DNA of 64,000 nt from NCBI GenBank assembly GCA_016218825.1, contig JACRCV010000091.1, positions 1 through 64,000 of the forward strand. Reading direction: 5' to 3'. Positions 28,154 to 35,973 of the stretch are shown in pieces. Positions within the stretch are counted from its first letter, which is position 1. The number at the start of each line of letters is the position of its first letter. The position numbers were made by a program, and so were the translations under genes. Under the pieces are notes generated by a model. It was given only the letters and a program-made list of their open reading frames with translations. It ran no database searches and was not told the DNA's origin. The DNA is from Deltaproteobacteria bacterium (GTDB taxonomy: Bacteria > Myxococcota > XYA12-FULL-58-9).

Positions 28154-28361
28154 GAGACCGACGCGCACCGTGCGGGAGCTGGGCGGCGAGGTGTTCGCCG
28201 CGCTCGAGGATCACCCCGACCTCGGCGTCGACTGGAAGGCGAGGAACGCGGTCGTCGACCTGTTGATGGGGGTCTTGGCGCGTCACGACGGCGCCCGGAT
28301 CGTGAATGACCCCGACCTGCCGGTGACGCCGCTGCCGGTCCAGCGGTCGAAACGGTCGTAG
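28140..28361 (+). CDS. Candidate antidote/immunity protein for the RelE-like toxin
   Basis: A GTG at 28140 with GAGGG upstream starts a 73-residue frame that overlaps the toxin-like gene by 14 nt. The product is mainly helical (VRELGGEVFAALEDHP, ARNAVVDLLMGVLARHDGA) with a basic N-terminus and no recognised family or HTH. The overlap, size and position immediately after a toxin-type C-terminal domain are the usual layout of a cognate immunity or antitoxin gene, which is the only basis for the call. Codon third positions are GC-rich, as in real genes here. Confidence 0.45.
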   Translation: MATPKRPTRTVRELGGEVFAALEDHPDLGVDWKARNAVVDLLMGVLARHDGARIVNDPDLPVTPLPVQRSKRS

Positions 28362-28416
28362 CCGCGAAACCCCAGGCGCGGGCGCGGCCGTGGCGGTCGG
28401 CCGGAGGCAAACGGAG

Positions 28417-30771
28417 ATGGGCCCATTGATGGGGCGTGCAGGGGATGAGCGGCGGCGGATGTCGTGTTGGTACGCGGCCGGCGCCGGGCGGCTGGCCGCG
28501 GGTCGCCGCCCGCCGCTGCGGGTCGCGCTGTTGTTGCTCGCCGCGGCTGGGTGCACAAACAGCACCACGGTCATTGCCCAAGCCATCGTCTGCAACCAGG
28601 ACCGCGAGTGCCGCGCGGACGAGGAGTGCGCCGAGGGTGTCTGCACCGCCTGCGCCGGCATCTGTCCGAACCTCGCCTGCCTCGGCCCGGACGGCGTCGA
28701 GATCGTCCACGGCGACAGCAAGGTCTTCTACTCGGCGCCGACTGTTGCCCATGGGTTGAGCTGCCTGTCCGAGCTCCGGAGCTGCGACGACGGCTACCTG
28801 AGCGGCACCTACGCTGACGCCACCTGCACCGCCCAAGCGCCCGCGAGCTGCACCGGCCCGGATGCGAGCATCCCCCACGGCGAGAGTCGGACCTACTTTG
28901 CCACGGCGAGCGTGTCATACGGCGGCAGCTGCGAGTCAGAGGTGCGGGTGTGCGACAACGGCGTGCTGAGCGGCAGCTTCACCCAAGCCTCGTGCACCGT
29001 GGCGGCGGCGGCCGACTGCACCGGCCCCGACGGCGTGGTGATCCTTCACGCGCAGAGCCGGACCTACTACGCCGCTGCGACTGTCGCCGCCGGGTCGAGC
29101 TGCGCGTCGGAGCTGCGAACCTGCAGCAACGGCACCCTGAACGGCACCTATCAACATCCGGGGTGCACGGTCGCAAGCGGCAGCGACTGCATCGGCCCGG
29201 ATACCAGCCTGATCGCACACGGCAGCGCCAAGACCTATTTCGCCACCGCCGGCGTGGCGTATGGCGGCAGCTGCGTCTCGGAGTCGCGGACCTGCACCAA
29301 CGGCGTCCTGAGCGGCACCTACGCCTATCCGGCGTGTACCGCAGCGCCGGGCCGAAGCTGCACCGGCCCGGACGGCAGCGCGATCGCCCACGGCCAGAGC
29401 TCCCAGTACTTCGCGACGCGCTTCGTCCTCAGCCCGCGGACGTGCGCGGCAGAGACGCGAACCTGTGTCGATGGAACCTTGTCGGGAAGCTACGCGCAGC
29501 CGGTCTGTTGCCCGGCCGCCTGCCAGGTCGCGGACGGCGTCGGCAACATCTACCTGGGGTGCTACTACACGCCGGGGTTGACCGAGCGCTCGAGCCCGGC
29601 GTCGACCGACACGCGGTTCTTCTGTGGCGAAGGCGGCGCCTTCTTTCGCTGCGCGGTGCCGGCGACCGTGGAGGAGGCCGCATACTGGAACAGGATCTCG
29701 TCGCCGGTGCAGACCGGCCAGACGATTGGCACCGCCTACTGCAACGGCTCTGGCTGGGTTGACCGCGCCGCCGCCGGCGTCAGCACCCTCTACTGGGGCG
29801 GCAGGTACGTGCCCGGGACGGATGGCGCCGGGACCACGCGCCTGCATTGGACCTACGTCGTCGAGGACTCGGTCATCGGTCAGGTGCAGACGGCGTTCGG
29901 CTCGAGCGATCTGAGCCCGGCCGGCGGCGCCGACGTCTGCGTGATCCTCTACCATCCGGCGGGTCTGGCGTGGAACAACGTCGGCGAGCACGAGGCCAAG
30001 TGCCACCTCGCCAACACCGCGGCCGGCAACCCGCAGTTCACCGACAACACCGTGAGTTGGTTTGCGCCCGCCGGAACCTGGGTGTGGTGCGGCTCGACGC
30101 TCTGGGCCGCGACCCATCCCGAGCAGGCGTACTTCGCCTGCTCGCTCTACACCGCCCCCTATGTCGGCCAAGATCCCGTGCATCGCGTCCTGCGCGCGCC
30201 ACCCATCGACATGTACGCCCCGGCGACCGCGACGCCGGGTGCGTCGACCAGCATTCCCGTGACCACCTGGCGATCGACCGCGTCATTCGCGATCGAGGTC
30301 ACCGGATTTTCGGCCTTCACCTCCTTTCTCGCCACCACTGAGGTGGACGCCTGTCTGTGGTCGACGGACGCCGACGGCGCCCTGCTGCAGCGCGAGTGCA
30401 TGCCGCACCGTCTCCTGTCGCAGGAGGCCACCGCGACCCCCGCGGTCTACACCTTGTCGCCGACCTGGAAGATCCCCGCGGGCGGCACGCTGAGCGCCGG
30501 TTGCACCTTCTATGGCGACACCGATCCCGGTCGGGTCCGCAACGCCGGCCTCGCCGACTGCGTGCCACCGAACCCGCTAAAGTCCGCCGACGTACCGCTC
30601 TCCGACTGCGGCCTCTTCATCAATGTCAACCTGGTCGCCTCGCAACGAACGGTCCGCGGCACCTTCGGGCCGGAGATCTACCCCGAGGGCATCGTCGACT
30701 TCTGCAACACCTATGCCGGCTACGCCTGCGCAGATCCCGCGACCTGCGTCACCGATCACACCGGGCCGTGA
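28417..30771 (+). CDS. Repeat-containing cysteine-rich surface lipoprotein
   Basis: The frame is open from a GTG at 28390; the ATG at 28417 has GGAGG 9 nt upstream, and ATGs at 28429 and 28459 are alternatives. The leader ends LLLLAAAGC. After a short CNQDRECRADEEC disulfide block come five ~55-residue tandem repeats (see the repeat entry). From about residue 375 a different region of ~400 residues follows, with CYYTPGL and paired tryptophans (NRISSPVQTGQTIGTAYC, TWVWCGSTLW), probably a beta-rich domain. No catalytic motif is seen. An outer-membrane-anchored adhesin or binding protein is likely. It is encoded just after the toxin/antidote pair on the same strand, 55 nt from it, and could be co-transcribed. 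Confidence 0.75.
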   Translation: MGPLMGRAGDERRRMSCWYAAGAGRLAAGRRPPLRVALLLLAAAGCTNSTTVIAQAIVCNQDRECRADEECAEGVCTACAGICPNLACLGPDGVEIVHGDSKVFYSAPTVAHGLSCLSELRSCDDGYLSGTYADATCTAQAPASCTGPDASIPHGESRTYFATASVSYGGSCESEVRVCDNGVLSGSFTQASCTVAAAADCTGPDGVVILHAQSRTYYAAATVAAGSSCASELRTCSNGTLNGTYQHPGCTVASGSDCIGPDTSLIAHGSAKTYFATAGVAYGGSCVSESRTCTNGVLSGTYAYPACTAAPGRSCTGPDGSAIAHGQSSQYFATRFVLSPRTCAAETRTCVDGTLSGSYAQPVCCPAACQVADGVGNIYLGCYYTPGLTERSSPASTDTRFFCGEGGAFFRCAVPATVEEAAYWNRISSPVQTGQTIGTAYCNGSGWVDRAAAGVSTLYWGGRYVPGTDGAGTTRLHWTYVVEDSVIGQVQTAFGSSDLSPAGGADVCVILYHPAGLAWNNVGEHEAKCHLANTAAGNPQFTDNTVSWFAPAGTWVWCGSTLWAATHPEQAYFACSLYTAPYVGQDPVHRVLRAPPIDMYAPATATPGASTSIPVTTWRSTASFAIEVTGFSAFTSFLATTEVDACLWSTDADGALLQRECMPHRLLSQEATATPAVYTLSPTWKIPAGGTLSAGCTFYGDTDPGRVRNAGLADCVPPNPLKSADVPLSDCGLFINVNLVASQRTVRGTFGPEIYPEGIVDFCNTYAGYACADPATCVTDHTGP
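28678..29511 (+). repeat. Five tandem ~55-codon repeats inside the Cys-rich lipoprotein gene
   Basis: Each unit reads approximately C-x-GPDG-x3-HG-x-S-x-TYFA-x4-V-x-YGGSC-x-SE-x-RTC-x-NG-x-LSGTY-x4-C. The units begin at the Cys of CLGPDG, CTGPDA, CTGPDG, CIGPDT and CTGPDG, and the array ends at PVCC. Protein similarity is much stronger than DNA similarity, so the array is old rather than a recent duplication. Confidence 0.8.
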
Positions 30772-30975
30772 TCGCCGCGGCGGCCCGGTGGGCAATGCGG
30801 GTCGCGCCACCCTCGGGCAGCTTCCTAGGCCGACCTCGCTGCAGCTCCTAACCGGAAAACCGGCGGCGCCCGATGGAGCCGGGGCCGGCAGGACGGTAAC
30901 CATGAGCGTCGAGCCTGACGGCGGCGCCGGGTTGGCGCGGTGCAGAGGCGCAGGACGCGCGGAGTGGGGGACGGC

Positions 30976-31389
30976 ATGGCGAAGATTCGGTCGGGGGCGG
31001 GTAGCGGTGAATCGACGCTGCGAACCGGTGTGAATGGCCGCACCCGGCGGCAAGCACTTTGCAGGCCGTTGCGGTTGACGGCACGGTCCGGACCGAAGAG
31101 CACCGAGCGCCGCAACGACTGGACCTGCCGCCGCGCGGCGCAGAGCGCGACCGAAGGCTGGAGCGAAGCTCGCGCCTGTCAGCTGGTGCGGCGGACCCTC
31201 GACGAGATTGCCGCCGACTACCCAACGATCGGCGGCCCGTTCGACGGCACCCTGTTCCAGGTGTTCGATCTCGAGGTCGCCGCCGCGTTTGCGCGCCGCT
31301 CGCTCGAGGAGGTCGGCTTCCTCTGTTCGTGGTACCGCACCGAGCTCGTCGAACGAGCGCTGCGCACGATCGAATCGCAGACCGCCTGA
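30976..31389 (+). CDS. Hypothetical protein
   Basis: The ATG at 30976 follows GGGGGA by 4 nt and opens a 137-residue frame. The first 55 residues are Arg/Ser-rich and not clearly protein-like, whereas the last ~70 (ACQLVRRTLDEIAADYPT, FQVFDLEVAAAFARRS) have the composition and GC-rich third positions of a true helical protein, so the true start could be further in. No family recognised. It ends 33 nt from the convergent transporter gene. Confidence 0.4.
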   Translation: MAKIRSGAGSGESTLRTGVNGRTRRQALCRPLRLTARSGPKSTERRNDWTCRRAAQSATEGWSEARACQLVRRTLDEIAADYPTIGGPFDGTLFQVFDLEVAAAFARRSLEEVGFLCSWYRTELVERALRTIESQTA

Positions 31390-31421
31390 CCGCACACGAC
31401 TCAATGCGGCGGCGCGCGGGC

Positions 31422-33188
31422 CTAGAACGGCCAGAGCAGCGGCGCGAGCGCGATGGTCGCCGCGGCGACGATCAGGTTCAACACCCCGCCGAAGCGCAGG
31501 TAGTCGCCGAGGTGGTAGCCGCCGGGGCCGTAGACCATCATGTTGGTCTGGTAGCCCATCGGGGTCGCGAAGCCGCACGAGGCCGCGACGGTGATCGCCA
31601 TCACGAAGGGCATCGGGTTGACCCCGAGCCGATGGGCGCTCGCCCAGGCGATGGGAAACAGCAGCACCGCGGCGGCGTTGTTGCTCAAGAGCTCGGTGAA
31701 CAGCATCGTCGCCAGGTACAAGATCGCGAGCGCCATCCACGGTCCGTGATCGCCGCTGCCGAGCAGCAAGCCGGCGATGTGGTTGGCGAGGCCGGTCTTC
31801 TCGAGCGCCTTCGCGAGCCCGAACGACGCGGCGATGAGGAGCAGGGTGTCCCACTCGAGCGAGCGGCGCGCTTGCGACGCCGGCAGACAGCCGACGATGA
31901 CCATCAGCGCCGCGGCGATGAGGGCCGCGTGCAGCATGCTCATCAGCTCGAGGGACGCCACGGCGACCATCGCCAAGAGGATGAGCGCCGCGGGCCACGC
32001 CTTGTGGTGCAGCGGCGGGTGCGACTCCGGCACCTCGCTCACCAAGAAGAAGTCGCGGCTGTTCTTCTGGCGCTCGATGAACGACGGCGGGCCCTCGATC
32101 AGCAGCATGTCGCCGGGGCGGAGCACGATGTCGCCGATCTTCTTGTTGAGGCGCTCGCCGTCCCGACCCACCGCGATAACCGCGGCGTTGTAAACCGTAC
32201 GGAACTTGGCGTCGCGGATGGTCTTGCCGATCAGCCAGCAGGAGGTGGAGACCACCGCCTCGATGAGCCGATGCCCGGCGCGGGTGGGGCTGAGCTTGAA
32301 GACCTGGTCGGTCGCCGGGACCAGGCCGCGGATCCGCTGCAGATCGACCACCGACTCGACGGTGCCGGCGAACACCAGTTGATCGCCGTCTTGCAGGTGC
32401 TCGGTCGGCGCCACCGCGGCGAGGGTCTCGCCGCCGCGGTTGATCTCGATGACGAACATCCCGGGCAGATGCCGCAGGCCCGCCGCCTCGATGGTCTTGC
32501 CGACCAGCGCCCCGCCCGGTTCGACCTGCATCTCCACGGTGTAGGCGCGGGGGTCGTCTTGCTGACTGACGACCGGCTTGCGGTCGGCGAGCAGCCGCCT
32601 GCCGAAGATCAACATGTAGATGACCCCGACGACGAGGAGCGGCACGCCGAGCGGCGTGATCGCGAACATCTCCAACCCGGCGCCGGTCTGCTCGCGGTAG
32701 AGGCCGCTGACCACGACGTTGGTGCTGGTGCCGATCAAGGTACAAAGGCCGCCGAGCACCACGGCGTTGTTCATCGGCAAGAGCAGCTTCGAGACGCTGA
32801 TGCGGTTATTGCGGGCCCAGTCGCGGATCACCGGGGTCATCATCGCGACGATCGGCGTGTTGTTCATGAAGGCGCTGACGATCGCGGGCGGGATCATGAC
32901 CCGCGACTGCGCGGCGACCAGGCTCTTCGGGCGCCCCATCAGCCGGTCCACCAGCATGTTGATGATGCCGGTGCGCTCGACCGCGGCGGTGACGACGAAC
33001 AGCGCCGCGACCGTGATCATGCCCTCGTTGGCCATGCCGCCGAGCGCTTCCTTCGGGTCGAGGATCCCGACCGCGAGCAGAAACACCACGCCGGCGAGCA
33101 TCACCAAGTCGGCGGCTTGCTGCGCGAAGATCATGCCCACGACCACCGCGATGATGGTCGCGAGCGTCGTCCATGCGGAAACGCTCAC
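31422..33188 (-). CDS. SLC13/DASS-family anion transporter with two RCK_C (TrkA-C) domains
   Basis: This 588-residue inner-membrane protein is divided into an N-terminal transport half with AFMNNTPIV and TLIGTSTNVVV (the SNT-type sodium/anion-binding hairpin), a cytosolic insert (about residues 215-395) holding two TrkA-C-like domains (ALVGKTIEAAGLR, WLIGKTIRDAKFR), and a second transport half with TELLSNNAAAVLL and TPMGYQTNMMVYGPGGY, the symmetric binding site. The family carries dicarboxylates, sulfate or phosphate with sodium. The insert type is typical of bacterial sulfate-permease-like SLC13 members, but the substrate cannot be assigned. The start is a GTG at 33188 with GGGAGGG upstream. 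Confidence 0.9.
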   Translation of the reverse strand: MSVSAWTTLATIIAVVVGMIFAQQAADLVMLAGVVFLLAVGILDPKEALGGMANEGMITVAALFVVTAAVERTGIINMLVDRLMGRPKSLVAAQSRVMIPPAIVSAFMNNTPIVAMMTPVIRDWARNNRISVSKLLLPMNNAVVLGGLCTLIGTSTNVVVSGLYREQTGAGLEMFAITPLGVPLLVVGVIYMLIFGRRLLADRKPVVSQQDDPRAYTVEMQVEPGGALVGKTIEAAGLRHLPGMFVIEINRGGETLAAVAPTEHLQDGDQLVFAGTVESVVDLQRIRGLVPATDQVFKLSPTRAGHRLIEAVVSTSCWLIGKTIRDAKFRTVYNAAVIAVGRDGERLNKKIGDIVLRPGDMLLIEGPPSFIERQKNSRDFFLVSEVPESHPPLHHKAWPAALILLAMVAVASLELMSMLHAALIAAALMVIVGCLPASQARRSLEWDTLLLIAASFGLAKALEKTGLANHIAGLLLGSGDHGPWMALAILYLATMLFTELLSNNAAAVLLFPIAWASAHRLGVNPMPFVMAITVAASCGFATPMGYQTNMMVYGPGGYHLGDYLRFGGVLNLIVAAATIALAPLLWPF

Positions 33189-33294
33189 GATACCCTCCCG
33201 AGGCCGGGCCGCGACACGGCAGGCGCCTGCCCGACGTTATCGGCAAGACCCTCGCGCCGGTCAAGGAGGCCGCGACGCCGCGGGGCTTGGATCG

Positions 33295-34437
33295 TCAGGG
33301 CACGCAGGCGCAGAGGTAGCGTCGAGGCGTGCTGCAACCCCCGTTGGTCGTCGCGGCCAGCCAGGTAGCGTCGGTCGCGGACGCGACGCCGTGGAAGTCG
33401 TAGGTCCCGGTGCCGGTCGTCGAGGTGAAGCCGCTGCAGGTGTTGGACGCCGGCGCGCCGTCGCTCGAACAGCCGGTGTAGTAATACGCGATCCCGGCGC
33501 CGGTGCCGGCGTTGGCGCTGCGCTCGATGCTGCCGTCCAGGACGTCGCCCCAGTCCTCGCCGACCTGCGACAAGATGCCGCCGCTGGCGTCGTACCAGTA
33601 GACCGGCCGGGTGCGCGGATACCCGTAGTTGTTCGGCATGGTGCGGACCGAGTCGCCGGCGCTGACGCAGAGGAAGGCGTGGATCGCGGTGCAGGCGAGG
33701 GCCCCCGGCTTCTCCGCCGCACACAGCTCGTCTGCCCCGACGCGGCCGCCGACGTTGCCGGTGTGGTTGGCGCTGCCCATGTAGAGGATCGTGTAGGTCT
33801 CCGCGATCGCGGCGGCGATCTGGAGGTCGACGTAGTGCTTGGTGGCGACGTCGGTCGCCAGCACCGGATCACTGGCGTTGCGCACCTGGTAGGTGGGCGA
33901 GCTTCCGGCGAGGCGGAGATCGGCGTTGATCTCGACCTCGCCGCCGTTGTCGCGGACCGCCGAGTCGCCGAGGGTGCCGGCGCCGCTCCACTTCGGGAGC
34001 GCGTTGAGGGTACCGGTCCCGGCGACGCCACCGCCACCGCCGTTCGCGGCGGTGCCGCAGAACTCGGCGTAGCTGGCGTAGGCGGCGCTGCCCACGAAGA
34101 CGCGCGGCATCTCGGCGTCAGCGCCGACCGTGACCCCCAACCAGAGCTCCGCGTGCTCCCGAAACAACTCCGGAGAGAGACGCTCGATCTCCCCCAGATA
34201 GGCGACGAACGCGCCGCGCTCGACCGCGATGTTCTGGGTCTCTTCCCACAGCGGCTCGGCGTCGGTGGCGGTGGCGTGGATCGCGAAGCGAAACGGCACC
34301 AGACCCGCGAGCGGCGCGCCCTGGGCATCCTCGAGCGGGCCCTGAATCGGCAGGTACGGCGGCGCCCCGGCCGCGGCCGGACCGCTGGCGACGACGAGCA
34401 CCAGCCCAACGCTCAACGACCAACGCGCGGTCCGCAT
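33295..34437 (-). CDS. Exported DUF1554-type protein
   Basis: This 380-residue protein has a signal peptide (VLVVASGPAAAGA). Residues ~25-130 resemble the N-terminal domain found in phage-tail-like/collagen-region exoproteins of this group (YLPIQGPLEDAQG, LWLGVTVG). A Gly-rich linker (ANGGGGGVAGTG) leads to VRNASDPVLATDVATKHYVD, then the C-terminal ~150 residues with GNVGGRVGADELCAAE, HAFLCVSAGDS and RPVYWYD, which match the Leptospira-type DUF1554 lectin-like fold with three disulfide pairs. A secreted or surface-binding role is likely. It lies upstream of the transporter on the same strand, 106 nt away, without an obvious functional link. Confidence 0.7.
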   Translation of the reverse strand: MRTARWSLSVGLVLVVASGPAAAGAPPYLPIQGPLEDAQGAPLAGLVPFRFAIHATATDAEPLWEETQNIAVERGAFVAYLGEIERLSPELFREHAELWLGVTVGADAEMPRVFVGSAAYASYAEFCGTAANGGGGGVAGTGTLNALPKWSGAGTLGDSAVRDNGGEVEINADLRLAGSSPTYQVRNASDPVLATDVATKHYVDLQIAAAIAETYTILYMGSANHTGNVGGRVGADELCAAEKPGALACTAIHAFLCVSAGDSVRTMPNNYGYPRTRPVYWYDASGGILSQVGEDWGDVLDGSIERSANAGTGAGIAYYYTGCSSDGAPASNTCSGFTSTTGTGTYDFHGVASATDATWLAATTNGGCSTPRRYLCACVP

Positions 34438-34633
34438 GTTGCACCCGCCCCTGGAGACGTTCGCACCTGATGGCAGAGAGGATCACCCAGCCCTTCGTCG
34501 GCGTCAACCACGCGGCGGCGTCGCGGCGGAGCGGCGCGCGGAGCTCACGGCGCAGACTGTCGAGGCCCGGGGCTCGAGCGGCGCCATCACGGCGTCGTAG
34601 ATCACGGCGGCGATGCGACCCATGTCACCCAGG

Positions 34634-35779
34634 TCACCACGAGCGTGCCACAGGGCACGATCCCGGCTCCGCTTTGTCCGTCCCCTCCTGGCTGGATTGG
34701 GTGATCACCGAGGTCTCGCCGGCCGGCAGCGCGCCGACGCCGGGGCAGCTCTCACCGCGGAGCGCTGCCAGCGCCTGGAACAGTCCCTCTTGGCTCTGCT
34801 TGCCGACGAGGCGCGCGACCTCGACGCCGTCCGCGCTCAGGAAGACGAACGTCGGCACGCCCACCAGCCGGTGTTGGCTCACGAGGTGACGGTTCTCGGG
34901 GGCGCTGACGTCCAGCATCGCAAAGGTGACACCCTTGCCTTCACAATGCTCGGTCACGGCCGCGACCACGGGCTGCATCTCTCGGCAGATCGGGCAGTCC
35001 TTGGCGTAGAGCTCCAACATCGCCGGCGCCGACGCGGTCGGCGTGACCCCGGACGACCATGGCGCGGGCGGTGCTGGCGCAGCCGCAGGCGACCCGAGGG
35101 ACGGCAGCAGCGACCAACCGAAGAGCAGCGACGCCGCGACCAGGACCAGCGCACCGCCGAGCACCCGCTCGAACACCGGCAGCCCGCGGCGCAGACGCCG
35201 GAGCGCGCCGAGTCCGGCGTCGGCGAACAGCGCGGTCAGGAGCAGGGGAAGCGCGATGCCCATGCCGTAAACCGCGAGGTAGATCGCGCCGGTATAGGGG
35301 CTCGAGGTCGTGGACGCGGTGTAGGTGAGCACCGAGCCCAGGACCGGCCCGATGCACGGCGACCAGGCGGCGGCGAACCCGACGCCCATCAGGAGCGCGC
35401 CGGCCCCCGAGACCCGGGTGCTGAGGGCGCGGTCATCGGCCCGCAGCACGCGGTCGAGCCACGGGATCTGCAAGACCCCGAGGAGCTTGAGCCCGAACAA
35501 CAGCACCAGGACACCGCCGAAGATCTGCACCTCGTTCTTGTGACTGGCGAGCGCCCGACCGACCCCCGAGGCGCCGACCCCCATCAGCGTGAACACCGCG
35601 ACGAACCCGGCGGCGAACAACGCGGCGCGCGACACGAGCTGGGCGCGGCCGGTAGCGCCCATCGCCCGCACGTCACCCCCCGCGAGGCTCGCGAGGTAGA
35701 TGGGGACGAGCGGCAACACGCACGGCGAAAGGAAGGTCAGCAGACCGGCGCCGAAGATGGTGACGAGACTCGAGCTCAT
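34634..35779 (-). CDS. CcdA/DsbD-type membrane protein fused to thioredoxin
   Basis: From the ATG at 35779 the protein is 381 residues. Residues 1-220 form six transmembrane helices with LSPCVLPL (Cys20) and WSPCIGPVLGS (Cys142), the redox pair of CcdA/DsbD that carries electrons across the inner membrane. After a Pro/Ala linker comes a thioredoxin domain with CPIC (262-265) and the cis-Pro loop VGVPTFVFLS. The fusion delivers reductant from cytosolic thioredoxin to a periplasmic thioredoxin domain, for c-type cytochrome or disulfide reduction; c-heme proteins are encoded at 42-44 kb. The frame is open to 35950, but family members start here. The ribosome binding site is weak. Confidence 0.88.
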   Translation of the reverse strand: MSSSLVTIFGAGLLTFLSPCVLPLVPIYLASLAGGDVRAMGATGRAQLVSRAALFAAGFVAVFTLMGVGASGVGRALASHKNEVQIFGGVLVLLFGLKLLGVLQIPWLDRVLRADDRALSTRVSGAGALLMGVGFAAAWSPCIGPVLGSVLTYTASTTSSPYTGAIYLAVYGMGIALPLLLTALFADAGLGALRRLRRGLPVFERVLGGALVLVAASLLFGWSLLPSLGSPAAAPAPPAPWSSGVTPTASAPAMLELYAKDCPICREMQPVVAAVTEHCEGKGVTFAMLDVSAPENRHLVSQHRLVGVPTFVFLSADGVEVARLVGKQSQEGLFQALAALRGESCPGVGALPAGETSVITQSSQEGTDKAEPGSCPVARSW

Positions 35780-35973
35780 GCCTACGGAGAAAGAGACGCC
35801 GACCGCCCGCAACGGTGCAGCCAACGATACCAGCCACGAGGCTGAGCCCGCGCCCGCATCTCCCACCCGGGGGCTCTCCAAACCACCCGCTGGTTGCCGG
35901 TCCCTCGCCGACAGCGCCAGCCTGCCGGGACGAGAGGCTCCGCCATCCATGGAACGAGAGTTGCACCGCCTCG

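Noticed and set aside
31059-33368. A 769-codon + strand frame antisense to the SLC13 transporter
   Set aside because: It is His/Arg/Asp-rich shadow composition opposite a clear transporter.
34470-34889. A 139-codon + strand frame near the CcdA-thioredoxin gene
   Set aside because: It overlaps the end of the CcdA-thioredoxin gene and has Arg/Ser-rich, non-protein-like composition.
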